Positions 23,414 to 31,807 are shown, counted from the stretch's first letter. The stretch: 38,506 nucleotides of DNA from an uncultured Eubacteriales bacterium (GCA_902781095.1 CACZHW010000021.1:1-38506), one strand, 5' to 3'. A program made the numbers and translations. The notes: generated from the sequence alone by a model not told the origin.

Positions 23414-24421
23414 ATGCAAGCCAAGCTGAAAAATCCTATGGCCGATAAGGGCGGCAAGAGCACCCTTCGCAGGCTGCTGGACTGGGCAGCCGTCATCGCC
23501 CTGGTGCTTTGTTTTCTGGTTTTCTATCTGGTAAAGGGAAACCGTTTCTTATCCGTCAACAACATGATCAACATCCTGCGCGCCATGTCGATTACGACGG
23601 TCTTCGCCATAGCAGCCACCGTCACCATGGCCCCCGACGGATTTGACATGTCTGCCTGCACGCTGGCCAGCTGCTCCGCCTACGTCTTCATGAGCATGTA
23701 CCTGTGGTACGGCCTGCCGCTGATCCTGTGCGTGCTGATTACCATCGCCATCACGCTGGTCATGTACCAGCTTACGATGTTCCTCATCCTCGTGTGCAAG
23801 ATCCCGGACATGCTGGCGACCTGCGCGCTGATGTTCGTGCACCAGGGCCTCGGCCAGTGGTACATCGGCGGCGGCGCCGTCTCCACCGGCATGCGCACGC
23901 CCTACGGCGCACAGCCCGTCCGCGTCAAGCTGGAGCCCGCCTTCAGCGCGATCGGCCGCGAGCCGTGGCTCATCATCATCATGCTCGCCTGCGTGCTCGT
24001 CGCGCACATCTTCCTGGAGTACACGAAGCATGGCCGCTTCATCTACGCCATGGGCGGCAACAAGCAGGCGGCCAAGCTCTCCGGCATCAACGTCAAGGCC
24101 TACCGCTACCTGGCCGGCATGATCACCGCGGTGTTCATCGCCATCGGCGGCATGCTGGTCGCCTCCCGCGGCAGCTCCGCGCAGGTTATGTGCTGCGACA
24201 ACTACCTCATGCAGGCGCTGGCCGCCGTGTTCGTCGGCCGCTCTGTCGGCGGCGCGGAAAAGCCGAACGCGCTGGGCACGCTGATCGGCGCGATGCTGGT
24301 TTCCACGCTGGAAAACGGCCTCACGATCTGCGCCGTTCCCTTCTACGTCCTGCCCGCCGTCAAGGGCGCCGTGCTGGCCCTGGCCCTCATCGCGGCCTAT
24401 GCCACCAAGAAGGAGCAGTAA
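23414..24421 (+). CDS. Sugar ABC importer, permease (RbsC type)
   Basis: 335 residues with about nine or ten hydrophobic segments, of the BPD_transp_2 family. The EAA-like loop region HGRFIYAMGGNKQAAKLSGINVK is the family signature, and GRSVGGAEKPNALGTLIGAMLVS is near the end. Only one permease gene is present, so it would act as a homodimer with the dual ATPase. A strong terminator follows at 24456. Confidence 0.93.
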   Translation: MQAKLKNPMADKGGKSTLRRLLDWAAVIALVLCFLVFYLVKGNRFLSVNNMINILRAMSITTVFAIAATVTMAPDGFDMSACTLASCSAYVFMSMYLWYGLPLILCVLITIAITLVMYQLTMFLILVCKIPDMLATCALMFVHQGLGQWYIGGGAVSTGMRTPYGAQPVRVKLEPAFSAIGREPWLIIIMLACVLVAHIFLEYTKHGRFIYAMGGNKQAAKLSGINVKAYRYLAGMITAVFIAIGGMLVASRGSSAQVMCCDNYLMQALAAVFVGRSVGGAEKPNALGTLIGAMLVSTLENGLTICAVPFYVLPAVKGAVLALALIAAYATKKEQ

Positions 24422-24455
24422 TCCCCGCTCCTTGCGGTCCTTTCAAATGCAAACC

Positions 24456-24493
24456 GGCCTGCGCCGCAGTTCACGCTGCGGCGCAGGCCTTTT
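24456..24493 (+). terminator. Rho-independent terminator after the ABC importer
   Basis: GGCCTGCGCCGCAG / CTGCGGCGCAGGCC, a perfect 14-bp stem with a six-base loop, then TTTTCC. It lies between convergent genes. Confidence 0.9.
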
Positions 24494-24514
24494 CCTATAT
24501 GATTCGATGGCCAG

Positions 24515-25162
24515 TTACACTGTGTGGGGCTCCAGGCCCTCCATGAGTTCCTGCAGCCGCTGTGCGAACTGCCCGATGTGGATGCCGTCGATCAGCCGGT
24601 GGTTGACCTCCATGGAAAGGCCAAGCTTTTTTCGGCCGTCTTCTTCCGTGACCTTTCCCCACGCGATGCGCGGGATGCTGTCATCCAGCGCGCCCGGCGC
24701 GGACAGGTCGCGCTCGTTGGTCAGCGCCGTCAGCTCGATCCACGGCAGGCAGGAATAGTAGACGAGCGCGTCGGATTCCTTGGCGGGATCGATGAAAGAC
24801 CGCTGCGCCCTGCTGACCCGGTCGGCCTCCCTGCAAAAGCTGTCGATGTCCCCCGTGTGCGGCACCGTGACGATGCGGAACTGCCCGCTGCCGGGCCCAA
24901 GATCCGTAAAGCTGGGGTCGCGGCGGGAAAGCAGGATCACCTGCCCGTCCCGGATCGCCATGCGGAAGGCCTCCACGCTGTTCAGCGCCTCGGTGCACGC
25001 CCAGATCATCCCCTTGTAAAAGGACAGCCCGCGCGGTTTCGTGTACGCATAAAGCGGCGTGACGTCCGCCCTGAACGTGACCATGTAGAACGGGTTGGAG
25101 ATCCTCGAAAAGAATTCGTAGGCTTCCCTCCGCTCCCACCGGTCCACATCGATCTTCGTCAT
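24515..25162 (-). CDS. Chloramphenicol-acetyltransferase-like protein (CAT fold)
   Basis: 215 residues of the trimeric CAT family. It opens with IDVDRWERREAYEFFSRISNPFY, the usual CAT N-terminus, and has the catalytic motif HxxxDG near the C-terminus as NHRLIDGIHIGQF, with the catalytic His present. Many CAT-like proteins of gut Clostridia have no known drug substrate, and the pairing with a sugar-responsive LacI regulator suggests a metabolic acetylation rather than resistance. The start at 25162 lies 17 bases beyond the lacI stop; ATG 25174 is an alternative with a poorer ribosome site. Confidence 0.85.
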   Translation of the reverse strand: MTKIDVDRWERREAYEFFSRISNPFYMVTFRADVTPLYAYTKPRGLSFYKGMIWACTEALNSVEAFRMAIRDGQVILLSRRDPSFTDLGPGSGQFRIVTVPHTGDIDSFCREADRVSRAQRSFIDPAKESDALVYYSCLPWIELTALTNERDLSAPGALDDSIPRIAWGKVTEEDGRKKLGLSMEVNHRLIDGIHIGQFAQRLQELMEGLEPHTV

Positions 25163-25179
25163 GGATACGCCCATCCCTC

Positions 25180-26181
25180 TCACGTCGTCTCCCTGCGCAC
25201 CAGGCTCACGGGGACGATCCAGTTCTTGCGCCGGCAGGGTTTCCCCTCCATCATGCGCACCAGTTCCTCCACCGCCAGGCGGCTCATCTCGTCCACGTCC
25301 TGCCGCACGGTCGTGATGGGCAGCGCGGAGTAGGCCGCGATGCTGACGTCGTCGTAACCGACCACCTTCACCTCGCCCGGGACCGACAGGTGCGCGTTTT
25401 TCAGCGCCCGCAGCGCGCCCAGCGCCAGCCAGTCCGTGCAGCAGACCAGCGCGTCGAACCGCTTGCCGGACTGCAACGCGTAGGAGACCGCGTCGTAAGC
25501 ATTCTTCTCGTCGACCCGGCTCACCGTCAGGATGAGGGACTCGTCCGCGGGGAGGCCGGCGCTCTCCAGCGCCTTGCGGTAGCCCGTCTCGCGGCTGACG
25601 GCCGTGGAGAGGCGCCGGTCGTCCGTCAAAAGGGCGACGCGCCTGCAGCCGCGGCGCAGCACCTCCTGCGCCGCCTGGTAACCGCCGCTCTCGTTGTCCG
25701 ATTCGATGCTCGTGGAATCCGAGACGCGCGTCTCCGGGTTCCGGTCGATGTAGACGGTGGGCACCTCCGGCCACGCCTCGTTTTCCATGTCGTAGCCCGA
25801 AATGCAGACGAGCCCGCGGATCTGCATCGTCTGCAGCGAGGCCAGGTACATCTGCTCCAGGTCGTGCCGCTCGTCCGTGTTGCAGATGAACACGGAGTAT
25901 CCGCGCTGGGCCAGCGCCAGCTGCACGTTCAGCACGATGCGCGAGAAGAACTCGTTGACGATGTCCGGCACGATGATGCCCACCAGCGGCAGCGAGTTGG
26001 TGCGCAGCCCCCTGGCCATGGCGTTGGGCACGTAGCCCAGCTCCTGCACGGCCCGCAGCACGCGTTCCCGCATCTCCGGCGAGACGGAGCCCGTCCCGTT
26101 GATGACGCGCGACACCGTCGCCACGGAGACCCCCAGCTTTTCCGAAACCGTCTTGATGGAGACGCTCTGCCGGTCCTTCAT
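25180..26181 (-). CDS. LacI-family regulator of the als-type operon
   Basis: 333 residues. The helix-turn-helix is SIKTVSEKLGVSVATVSRVINGTGSVSPE, with the hinge GYVPNAMARGLRT, then a sugar-sensing domain with PLVGIIVPDIVNEFF and VVGYDDVSIAAYSALPITTVRQD. ATG 26181 is chosen because GGAGG lies eight bases upstream; two in-frame ATGs sit before or on that site. The terminator after alsB ends directly before this ribosome site, so expression probably depends on readthrough from the operon it is likely to control. The TGTAAACGTTTACA-type sites near 31560 and 31800 fit its class. Confidence 0.92.
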   Translation of the reverse strand: MKDRQSVSIKTVSEKLGVSVATVSRVINGTGSVSPEMRERVLRAVQELGYVPNAMARGLRTNSLPLVGIIVPDIVNEFFSRIVLNVQLALAQRGYSVFICNTDERHDLEQMYLASLQTMQIRGLVCISGYDMENEAWPEVPTVYIDRNPETRVSDSTSIESDNESGGYQAAQEVLRRGCRRVALLTDDRRLSTAVSRETGYRKALESAGLPADESLILTVSRVDEKNAYDAVSYALQSGKRFDALVCCTDWLALGALRALKNAHLSVPGEVKVVGYDDVSIAAYSALPITTVRQDVDEMSRLAVEELVRMMEGKPCRRKNWIVPVSLVRRETT

Positions 26182-26196
26182 CGCCATTTCCTCCAT

Positions 26197-26230
26197 AAAA
26201 AACGGGGAGCCGCAAAGGATGCGGCTCCCC
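26197..26230 (-). terminator. Terminator after alsB, abutting the lacI ribosome site
   Basis: Minus strand GGGGAGCCGCA / TGCGGCTCCCC (26230-26204) with a five-base loop, followed by GTTTTTT and then, immediately, the ATGGAGG ribosome region of the regulator gene. Confidence 0.85.
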
Positions 26231-26277
26231 TCGCTTCACTCAGAATACCGAATGAATCTCTTTCTGTCAACCCGCTC

Positions 26278-27228
26278 TTACAGCATGGAGGCCGCGTTCT
26301 CGGCGGTAACCAGGATGGCCGCAACAGGGGTCTTCTCGGGCTCGGCGCTCGCCGGATAGGAAGCCGGATCAGCAACGGCAGCCATCACGCCCTTGAGGCC
26401 GGTGATGCCGATGTTGGCGGAGTCCTGCGCGACCGTGCCGGTCAGCTCGCCGTTGGCGACGGACTGGATGGCGTCGCCGTCACCGTCGGTGCCGCAGACG
26501 TAGATCTGGCCGACCTTGCCGGCGACGATGACAGCCTGGATGGCGCCCATGGCCATGCCGTCATTGCAGCAGTAGATGGCCTTGAGCTCCGGGAACTGCT
26601 GGATCCAGGTCATCGCGGTGTCCATGGCGGTCTGGCGGTCCCAGTCGCAGGACTTGGCAGCCACGATGTTCATGCCCGCCTCGGTGAAGGCAGCTTTCGC
26701 GCCGCTGGCGCGGTCTTCGGAGGACTGGTTGCCCGCCAGGCCCTCGATGACGCCGACCTGCGCGCCGCTCTCCAGCAGGCTGGACAGGTACTCGCCGCCC
26801 ATGTGGCCGATCTGCACGTTATCGGAGGAGTCGAAGCCGACGCACACGGCGCCCTGGTTGGCCATCTCGGCAGCGTCGAACTTCTCGTCGATGTTCCAGA
26901 TGGTGATGCCCGCTTCGTTCGCCTTCTTGACGCCGGCGATCAGGTTGACGCCGTTGCAGGGCGCGATCGCGATGCCCGCGTACTCGCCGGAGTTGATGCA
27001 GTTCTCCAGGATGGCCAGCTGGCCCTCGTAGTCAATGTCGCTCTGCGCGGCGAACATGTCGACTTCGATGTTGTTCTCCTTGGCATAGGCGGCGGTGCCG
27101 TCATACATGGTGCGCCAGAAGTCGGAGTTGGTCGTCTTCAGGATGACGGCGTACTTTTCCGCCATGCCGAAGGAAGCGACGCTCAGCAGCAGGCACAGGG
27201 CCAGAGCCAGGGTAAGCAGCTTTTTCAT
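26278..27228 (-). CDS. alsB: D-allose-type ABC importer, substrate-binding protein (AlsB-like)
   Basis: 316 residues with a Sec signal peptide (1-23, ending FGMA before EKYA) and no lipobox. The mature protein tracks E. coli AlsB closely: YAVILKTTNSDFW, IAIAPCNGVNLI, NIDEKFD, VIEGLAGNQSSEDR, DWDRQTAMD, AIYCCNDGMAMGAIQAV and VCGTDG. It binds an aldohexose or ketohexose outside the cell. The chosen ATG lies eight bases after GGAGG. It is the last als gene before a terminator. Confidence 0.9.
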   Translation of the reverse strand: MKKLLTLALALCLLLSVASFGMAEKYAVILKTTNSDFWRTMYDGTAAYAKENNIEVDMFAAQSDIDYEGQLAILENCINSGEYAGIAIAPCNGVNLIAGVKKANEAGITIWNIDEKFDAAEMANQGAVCVGFDSSDNVQIGHMGGEYLSSLLESGAQVGVIEGLAGNQSSEDRASGAKAAFTEAGMNIVAAKSCDWDRQTAMDTAMTWIQQFPELKAIYCCNDGMAMGAIQAVIVAGKVGQIYVCGTDGDGDAIQSVANGELTGTVAQDSANIGITGLKGVMAAVADPASYPASAEPEKTPVAAILVTAENAASML

Positions 27229-27274
27229 TGTGTTTTCCTCCATTTTGTTTTTTATTTTCGAGCCGCTTTCGCGG

Positions 27275-28210
27275 TCAGGAACGGAAGGGAATGCCCATGC
27301 GGACGTAAGGCATCACGGTGACGGCGCCGCCCAGCACGCCGGCCGTCTGGCTGTCCTCCGCGACGACGAAGTGCAGATCCTCCGCGGGCAGCGGATGGCG
27401 TACACGCCTGCGCACCTCGTCCATCAGCCGCTCCATCGGGAAGCCCTGCATCGCGAAGACGCCGCTGCCCAGGATGACGCAGTCGGGATCCAGCAGGGTG
27501 ACCTCCGTGGCGATCGGCAGCGCCGCGTCGCGGATGAACTGCGCGATCTCCTCCGAGTCGCCGTGCTCCCGGAAGACGTCGCCGATGAAGCAGCCCGGGA
27601 AGGCGCGCTCCGTCAGCTGTTTCAGGTAGCGCCCGCTGATGCGCGTCTCCACGCAGCCCACCTGCCCGCAGGTGCAAAGGTCGGTGACGCCGCGCAGCGG
27701 GATGTGCCCCAGCTCCCCCGCCACTCCGTGGCTGCCCACGTGGATGCGGCCGTTGATGTAGAGGGAGTTGCCGAAGCCCGTGCCCAGGTAGCAGCCCAGG
27801 ATCGTGCGGGAACCGTCCGGGTCCAGGTCGTACTTGCGAATGTCGTGCGCCAGGATGAAGTTGACGTCCCTGTCCACGTAGACCGGGACATTCAGCCGGC
27901 GCTCCAGCTCCCGCCCGAGGTCCACGGCATCGAGGCCGGGGATGTTGGGCGTGGAATAGACGTAGCTGTGGTTCTTGTGCACCACGGAGGGGACGCCCAG
28001 CGCGACGGCCGCAATGGCGCCCGTATACCCGCAGCGCGCACAGTAGCCGCGGATCTCCGCAGCCAGGCAGTCGAGCGGATCATCCCCGCCCAGCGTCGCA
28101 GCCGTCGGGAAGCGCTCAAAGCCGTTCAGGTTGTATGCCTCATCGACGAAACCCATGCGCAGGTTCGTCCCGCCGATGTCGATGCCCAGGATCACGCGTT
28201 CGGCGCTCAT
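27275..28210 (-). CDS. alsK: ROK-family sugar kinase, AlsK-like
   Basis: 311 residues. The ATP site is DIGGTNLRMGF (11-21), the catalytic region is VYVDRDVNFI, and the ROK zinc site is GELGHIPLRGVTDLCTCGQVGCVE. Similarity to E. coli allose kinase is visible along the length (STPNIPGLDAVDL, LGCYLGTGFG, LLDPDCVILGSGV, RRRVRHPLP). It phosphorylates C6 of allose, or of allulose if that is the imported sugar. It overlaps alsE by four bases. Confidence 0.9.
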   Translation of the reverse strand: MSAERVILGIDIGGTNLRMGFVDEAYNLNGFERFPTAATLGGDDPLDCLAAEIRGYCARCGYTGAIAAVALGVPSVVHKNHSYVYSTPNIPGLDAVDLGRELERRLNVPVYVDRDVNFILAHDIRKYDLDPDGSRTILGCYLGTGFGNSLYINGRIHVGSHGVAGELGHIPLRGVTDLCTCGQVGCVETRISGRYLKQLTERAFPGCFIGDVFREHGDSEEIAQFIRDAALPIATEVTLLDPDCVILGSGVFAMQGFPMERLMDEVRRRVRHPLPAEDLHFVVAEDSQTAGVLGGAVTVMPYVRMGIPFRS

Positions 28211-28914
28211 GCGCTCACCGCCCGGTTAAAGTCGTCCATCATGATGTCGTAGGCCTTTTCCAGGTCCGGGTCGTTGTTGAACAGCCCGGAGGTGCCCACG
28301 ATGAAGGACTCGATGCCCGCCTCCGCGAGCAGGCCGTAGGTCTTTTTGTTGCAGGAGCCGTCGATCTCGATGATGAAGTGGTACTTCTCGGGATTGCTCT
28401 GCTTCAGCGCCTTCGCCGCGCGGACCTTGTCCAGCATCTCCGGGATGAAGGGCTGGCCGGCGAAGCCGGGATCCACGCTCATAAAGGTCACCTTGTCCAG
28501 CCGGTGCAGGTACGCCTCGATCTCGGAAAGCGGCGTCTCCGGGTTGATGGCCACGCCGGGCCGGAAGCCCGCCTTCACGATCTCGTCGATGATGCGGAAG
28601 GCCTTGCCGTTGATGACCTCCGCGTGCGGGCTGTAGAAGCTGCGGATCCCGCGCTGCGTCAGCGGCTCCACCGCCTTGCGGCAGGGTTCGATGAACATCT
28701 GCGGATCGGTCACCATCAGGTGGAAGTCGAGCGGCAGATCGGAGACCTTCGCCACGGCCTTGGCCAGGTCCGGCGAGAGGGTGATGTTGGGCACGTAGTG
28801 CCCGTCCATCATGTCGAAGTGATAGAAATCCACACGGCTGTTGAGAATCTCGATCTGGTGGCGGATATCGAGGAAATCCATGCACATCAGCGAGGGGTTG
28901 AAATACCGTTTCAT
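28207..28914 (-). CDS. alsE: D-allulose-6-phosphate 3-epimerase (AlsE-like)
   Basis: 235 residues, a TIM barrel of the ribulose-phosphate 3-epimerase family. Several stretches match AlsE rather than Rpe: FNPSLMCMDFLDI, HFDMMDGHYVPNITLSPD, DFHLMVTDPQ, INPETPLSEIEAYLHRLDKVTFM, SVDPGFAGQPFIPEMLDK, IEIDGSCNKKTYGLLAEAG and FIVGTSGLFN. The metal and acid-base residues (Asp in DMMDGH, His in DFHLMV, Asp in EIDGS) are present. It turns allulose-6-phosphate into fructose-6-phosphate. GGAGG precedes the start. Confidence 0.93.
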   Translation of the reverse strand: MKRYFNPSLMCMDFLDIRHQIEILNSRVDFYHFDMMDGHYVPNITLSPDLAKAVAKVSDLPLDFHLMVTDPQMFIEPCRKAVEPLTQRGIRSFYSPHAEVINGKAFRIIDEIVKAGFRPGVAINPETPLSEIEAYLHRLDKVTFMSVDPGFAGQPFIPEMLDKVRAAKALKQSNPEKYHFIIEIDGSCNKKTYGLLAEAGIESFIVGTSGLFNNDPDLEKAYDIMMDDFNRAVSA

Positions 28915-28998
28915 TAAGCTCTGCCTCCTTGTTTATTTGCGGTACCCGCACAGCATAGCACATCCGCCGCGCGGGCGCCACGTAAAGCATCGGTTATC

Positions 28999-29970
28999 TT
29001 ACTTTCTGGAGGACTTGGAGACGAAGTGGTCGAGCGTGACGGCGATGATGATCAGCGCGCCCATGACGACCTTCTGCATGGAAGCGTCGATCATGAGGAC
29101 GGTCATGCCGTAGTTGATGATGCCGATGATGAGGCCGCCGGCCACGACGCCGGGGATCTTGCCCACGCCGCCGAAGAAGCTGGTGCCGCCGATGATGGTC
29201 GCGGCGATGGCGTAGGTCTCGTAGCCCGTGCCCGCCGTCGGCGCCGCCGCGTTGAGGCGGCCGGTGAGCACGATGCCCGCCAGGCCGGCGCAGGTGCCGG
29301 AGATCATGTAGACCAGCATCTGGTGACGGTGCACGTTGATGCCGGAGTACCACGCCGCCTCACGGTTGCCGCCCAGGGCGTACAGGTTGCGGCCGGCCTT
29401 CGTCTTGGTCGTGAAGAACCAGAGGATGCAGGCGGCGACCAGCGCGATGATGGCGCCCACCGGCAGGATGCCCGCCACCGTCGCGTTCATGAATCCGGAG
29501 AAGCCCGCCGGGAAGCCGTAGACGGAGGAGGAGTTGGAGATGACCAGCATGAGGCCGAAGTAGATCGTCTGCATGCCCAGGGTGATGATGAAGGGGTGCA
29601 GGCCGGTGCGGTTGATGAGGAAGCCGTTGACCGCGCCGATCAGCGTGCCGCACAGCACGCCCAGGATGCAGGCGAGCACCCACGGGGAGCCGGCGCGCAT
29701 GAGAAGCGCCGCCACCATGCCCGTCAGGCCGCAGGCCGCGGAGATGGACAGATCGATGTAGCCCAGCAGGATGGCGAAGAACTCGCCCAGCGCCAGCAGG
29801 ATGTTGACGGCCGACTGCCGCAGGATCTGCGGGATGGAGTTCGCGGAGAAGACGCTCGACGGCTTCGCGATCGCGAGGACGACGAGGAGCAGCAGCAGGA
29901 TACTGATCGTGCCGAAGCGCTGCCAGTACGTAGCGAAGTCAAATTTCTTCTGATTGTTCTTTTCGCTCAT
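28999..29970 (-). CDS. alsC: D-allose-type ABC importer, permease (AlsC-like)
   Basis: 323 residues of the RbsC/AlsC permease family with about ten hydrophobic segments. Landmarks are FFAILLGYIDLSISAACGLTGM, NRTGLHPFIITLGMQ, GRNLYALGGNREAAWYSGINV and GGTSFFGGVGKIPGVVAGGL. It begins 16 bases after alsA behind GGAGGC. The 84-base gap to alsE holds only a small hairpin (TGCGG-GTA-CCGCA). Confidence 0.92.
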   Translation of the reverse strand: MSEKNNQKKFDFATYWQRFGTISILLLLLVVLAIAKPSSVFSANSIPQILRQSAVNILLALGEFFAILLGYIDLSISAACGLTGMVAALLMRAGSPWVLACILGVLCGTLIGAVNGFLINRTGLHPFIITLGMQTIYFGLMLVISNSSSVYGFPAGFSGFMNATVAGILPVGAIIALVAACILWFFTTKTKAGRNLYALGGNREAAWYSGINVHRHQMLVYMISGTCAGLAGIVLTGRLNAAAPTAGTGYETYAIAATIIGGTSFFGGVGKIPGVVAGGLIIGIINYGMTVLMIDASMQKVVMGALIIIAVTLDHFVSKSSRK

Positions 29971-29986
29971 GGGGTTTGCCTCCTTC

Positions 29987-31507
29987 TCACTCGCCGGTGG
30001 AGATCTTCACGATCTCCTCTTCCGTCGCCTTTTTCCCTTCCAGTACCGCCTTCAGCTCGCCGTTGTGGAACACGGCGATGCGGTCGCACACGCTCAGCAG
30101 CTCCGTCTGCTCGGAGGAGATCATCAGCACGCCCTTGCCGGCCTTGGCCAGGCGGCGCATCAGCACGTAAATCTCGCTCTTGGATCCCACGTCGATGCCC
30201 TTGGTCGGCTCGTCGAAGATGAGCACCTCGCTGCCCGCGGCCATCCACTTGCCGAGGATGACCTTCTGCTGGTTGCCGCCGGAGAGGTTGACCGTCATCT
30301 GGTCCGGGCCCGTGCACTTGACGCTCAGCGCGCTGATCTGCTCGGCGGCCCACTTCTGTTCCTTGCCCTCGTCCAGCATGCCGCCCAGGCCGCCGGCCGT
30401 GGATTCCTTGATGTAGGGCTCCAGGGAGATGTTCTGCTTGCAGGTGAAGTTCTTGGCGAAGCCCAGCTTGCGGCGGTCCTCCGTCAGCATGCCAAGGCCC
30501 TGCTTGATCGCGGCGTACGGCTCCGTGATCTTCAGTTCCTTGCCGCGCAGGAAGACCTGCCCAGCCTTCTTGGGCACGGCGCCGAAGATCGCTTCCATCG
30601 CCTCCGTGCGGCCCGCGCCGACCAGGCCGGCGAAGCCCAGGATCTCGCCCTCGTGCAGCTGGAAGGAGATGTCGCGGCAGGCGCCGTCCGCCCGCGTGAT
30701 ACCCTTCGCCTCGAAGATCACCGGGCGCTTCTGCAGCTCCTCTGCGCTCTCGTCGGCAAAGTAGGTGCCCTTGATCTCGCGGCCCACCATCAGGCGGATG
30801 AGGTCGTCCAGCGTCACCTCGTTCACCGAATAGGTGCCCACGTAGCCGCCGTCCTTGAGGACGGTGATGCGGTCGCCGATCTGGTGCAGCTCTTTCATCT
30901 TATGGGAGATGTAGACGATGCCGCAGCCCTGCGCCTTCAACTCCCGGATAAGGCCGTGCAGGCGCTCCACCTCGGAGGTGGTGAGGCTCGTGGTCGGCTC
31001 GTCCAGCACGATGACCTTCGCGCCGCTGACCAGCGCCTTGGCAATCTCGCACAGCTGCTTGTCCGGGATGGCCAGCTCGCCCACCAGGGTGTTCGGGTCG
31101 TGCCGCAGGCCGACCTGCTCCAGGACGATCTTCGCCTTCTCCATCATCGTCTTGTAGTCCACGACGGGGATGCCCAGCCGCTTCGTAGTCGGCAGCTTGC
31201 CGACGAAGAGGTTCTCCAGGATAGAGAGCTCGTTGATGACGCTCAGCTCCTGATAGACGACGGCGATGCCCTCCTCCGCGGAGGTCTTCGTCGTCAGGGC
31301 GCTGTACTCGTGCCCGTTGCAGATGATCTGCCCGGACGTCGGCTGGTACACGCCTGAGAGAATCTTCATCAGGGTGGACTTGCCCGCGCCGTTTTCCCCG
31401 ATCAGCACGTGCACCTCGCCCGGCAGGATGTCAAAGCTGATGTTGTCCAGCGCCTTGACGCCCGGGAAGGTTTTGGTGATGCCGACCATCCGAATCAAGG
31501 GTTCCAT
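29987..31507 (-). CDS. alsA: D-allose-type ABC importer, dual ATPase (AlsA-like)
   Basis: 506 residues with two ATPase domains. Domain one has Walker A IGENGAGKSTLMKILSG and Walker B VIVLDEPTTSLTTSE. Domain two has the degenerate Walker A GLVGAGRTEAMEAIFG, the signature VNLSGGNQQKVILGKWM and LIFDEPTKGIDVGSK, as usual in RbsA/AlsA proteins. It is the first gene of the als operon, behind a 158-base leader with an operator-like site. Confidence 0.93.
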   Translation of the reverse strand: MEPLIRMVGITKTFPGVKALDNISFDILPGEVHVLIGENGAGKSTLMKILSGVYQPTSGQIICNGHEYSALTTKTSAEEGIAVVYQELSVINELSILENLFVGKLPTTKRLGIPVVDYKTMMEKAKIVLEQVGLRHDPNTLVGELAIPDKQLCEIAKALVSGAKVIVLDEPTTSLTTSEVERLHGLIRELKAQGCGIVYISHKMKELHQIGDRITVLKDGGYVGTYSVNEVTLDDLIRLMVGREIKGTYFADESAEELQKRPVIFEAKGITRADGACRDISFQLHEGEILGFAGLVGAGRTEAMEAIFGAVPKKAGQVFLRGKELKITEPYAAIKQGLGMLTEDRRKLGFAKNFTCKQNISLEPYIKESTAGGLGGMLDEGKEQKWAAEQISALSVKCTGPDQMTVNLSGGNQQKVILGKWMAAGSEVLIFDEPTKGIDVGSKSEIYVLMRRLAKAGKGVLMISSEQTELLSVCDRIAVFHNGELKAVLEGKKATEEEIVKISTGE

Positions 31508-31556
31508 AGCATTCCTCTCTTCCGCTTCGTTCCGGTCCTTCGTTTCTGCCAGTGTT

Positions 31557-31570
31557 TGTAAACGTTTTCA
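31557..31570. promoter_or_regulatory. cre/LacI-type operator in the als leader
   Basis: TGTAAACGTTTTCA fits the TGWAARCGYTWWCA pattern of catabolite (CcpA) and LacI-class operators. It lies about 100 bases downstream of the als -10, where it could block elongation. Confidence 0.65.
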
Positions 31571-31671
31571 TTCAGTCGTAAAACAACAGCCGTCATGCCC
31601 GATTTTCACAGAACCGTCGTTTCCCATTTCAAAGACTTGGAAATTGTTCAATTAATCCACCAATTGCCTGC

Positions 31672-31701
31672 ATTATAAGCCGGTTTAACAGGAACTGTCA
31701 A
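31672..31701 (-). promoter_or_regulatory. Sigma-A promoter of the als operon
   Basis: Minus strand perfect TTGACA (31701-31696), 18-base spacer, perfect TATAAT (31677-31672). It lies 165 bases upstream of alsA, between two operator-like sites. Confidence 0.85.
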
Positions 31702-31793
31702 CCCCGTTTAGGTAAGTTTGTCGATTAAATTTGTGCTGTAACCCATCCCTGCCGCAGCTTTTCGTCAAATGCTGCAAAAATCCGTCTCAAATA

Positions 31794-31807
31794 TGTAAAC
31801 GTTTACA
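31794..31807. promoter_or_regulatory. Perfect palindromic cre/LacI-type operator upstream of als
   Basis: TGTAAACGTTTACA is a perfect 14-base palindrome, ~93 bases upstream of the als -35 and 237 bases centre to centre from the leader site. The 399-base gap 31508-31906 holds these sites, the als promoter and the terminator of the next gene, and no coding region that I can support. Confidence 0.7.

Noticed and set aside
24515..25162. Calling the CAT-like gene an antibiotic resistance determinant
   Set aside because: The catalytic His is present, but the protein belongs to a broad CAT-like group and sits with a sugar regulator. Resistance cannot be inferred from the sequence.
31705..31711. CGTTTAG near the als -35 as a second target of the BMC operon repressor
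   Set aside because: A single heptamer half-site without an inverted partner at suitable spacing is too likely by chance.
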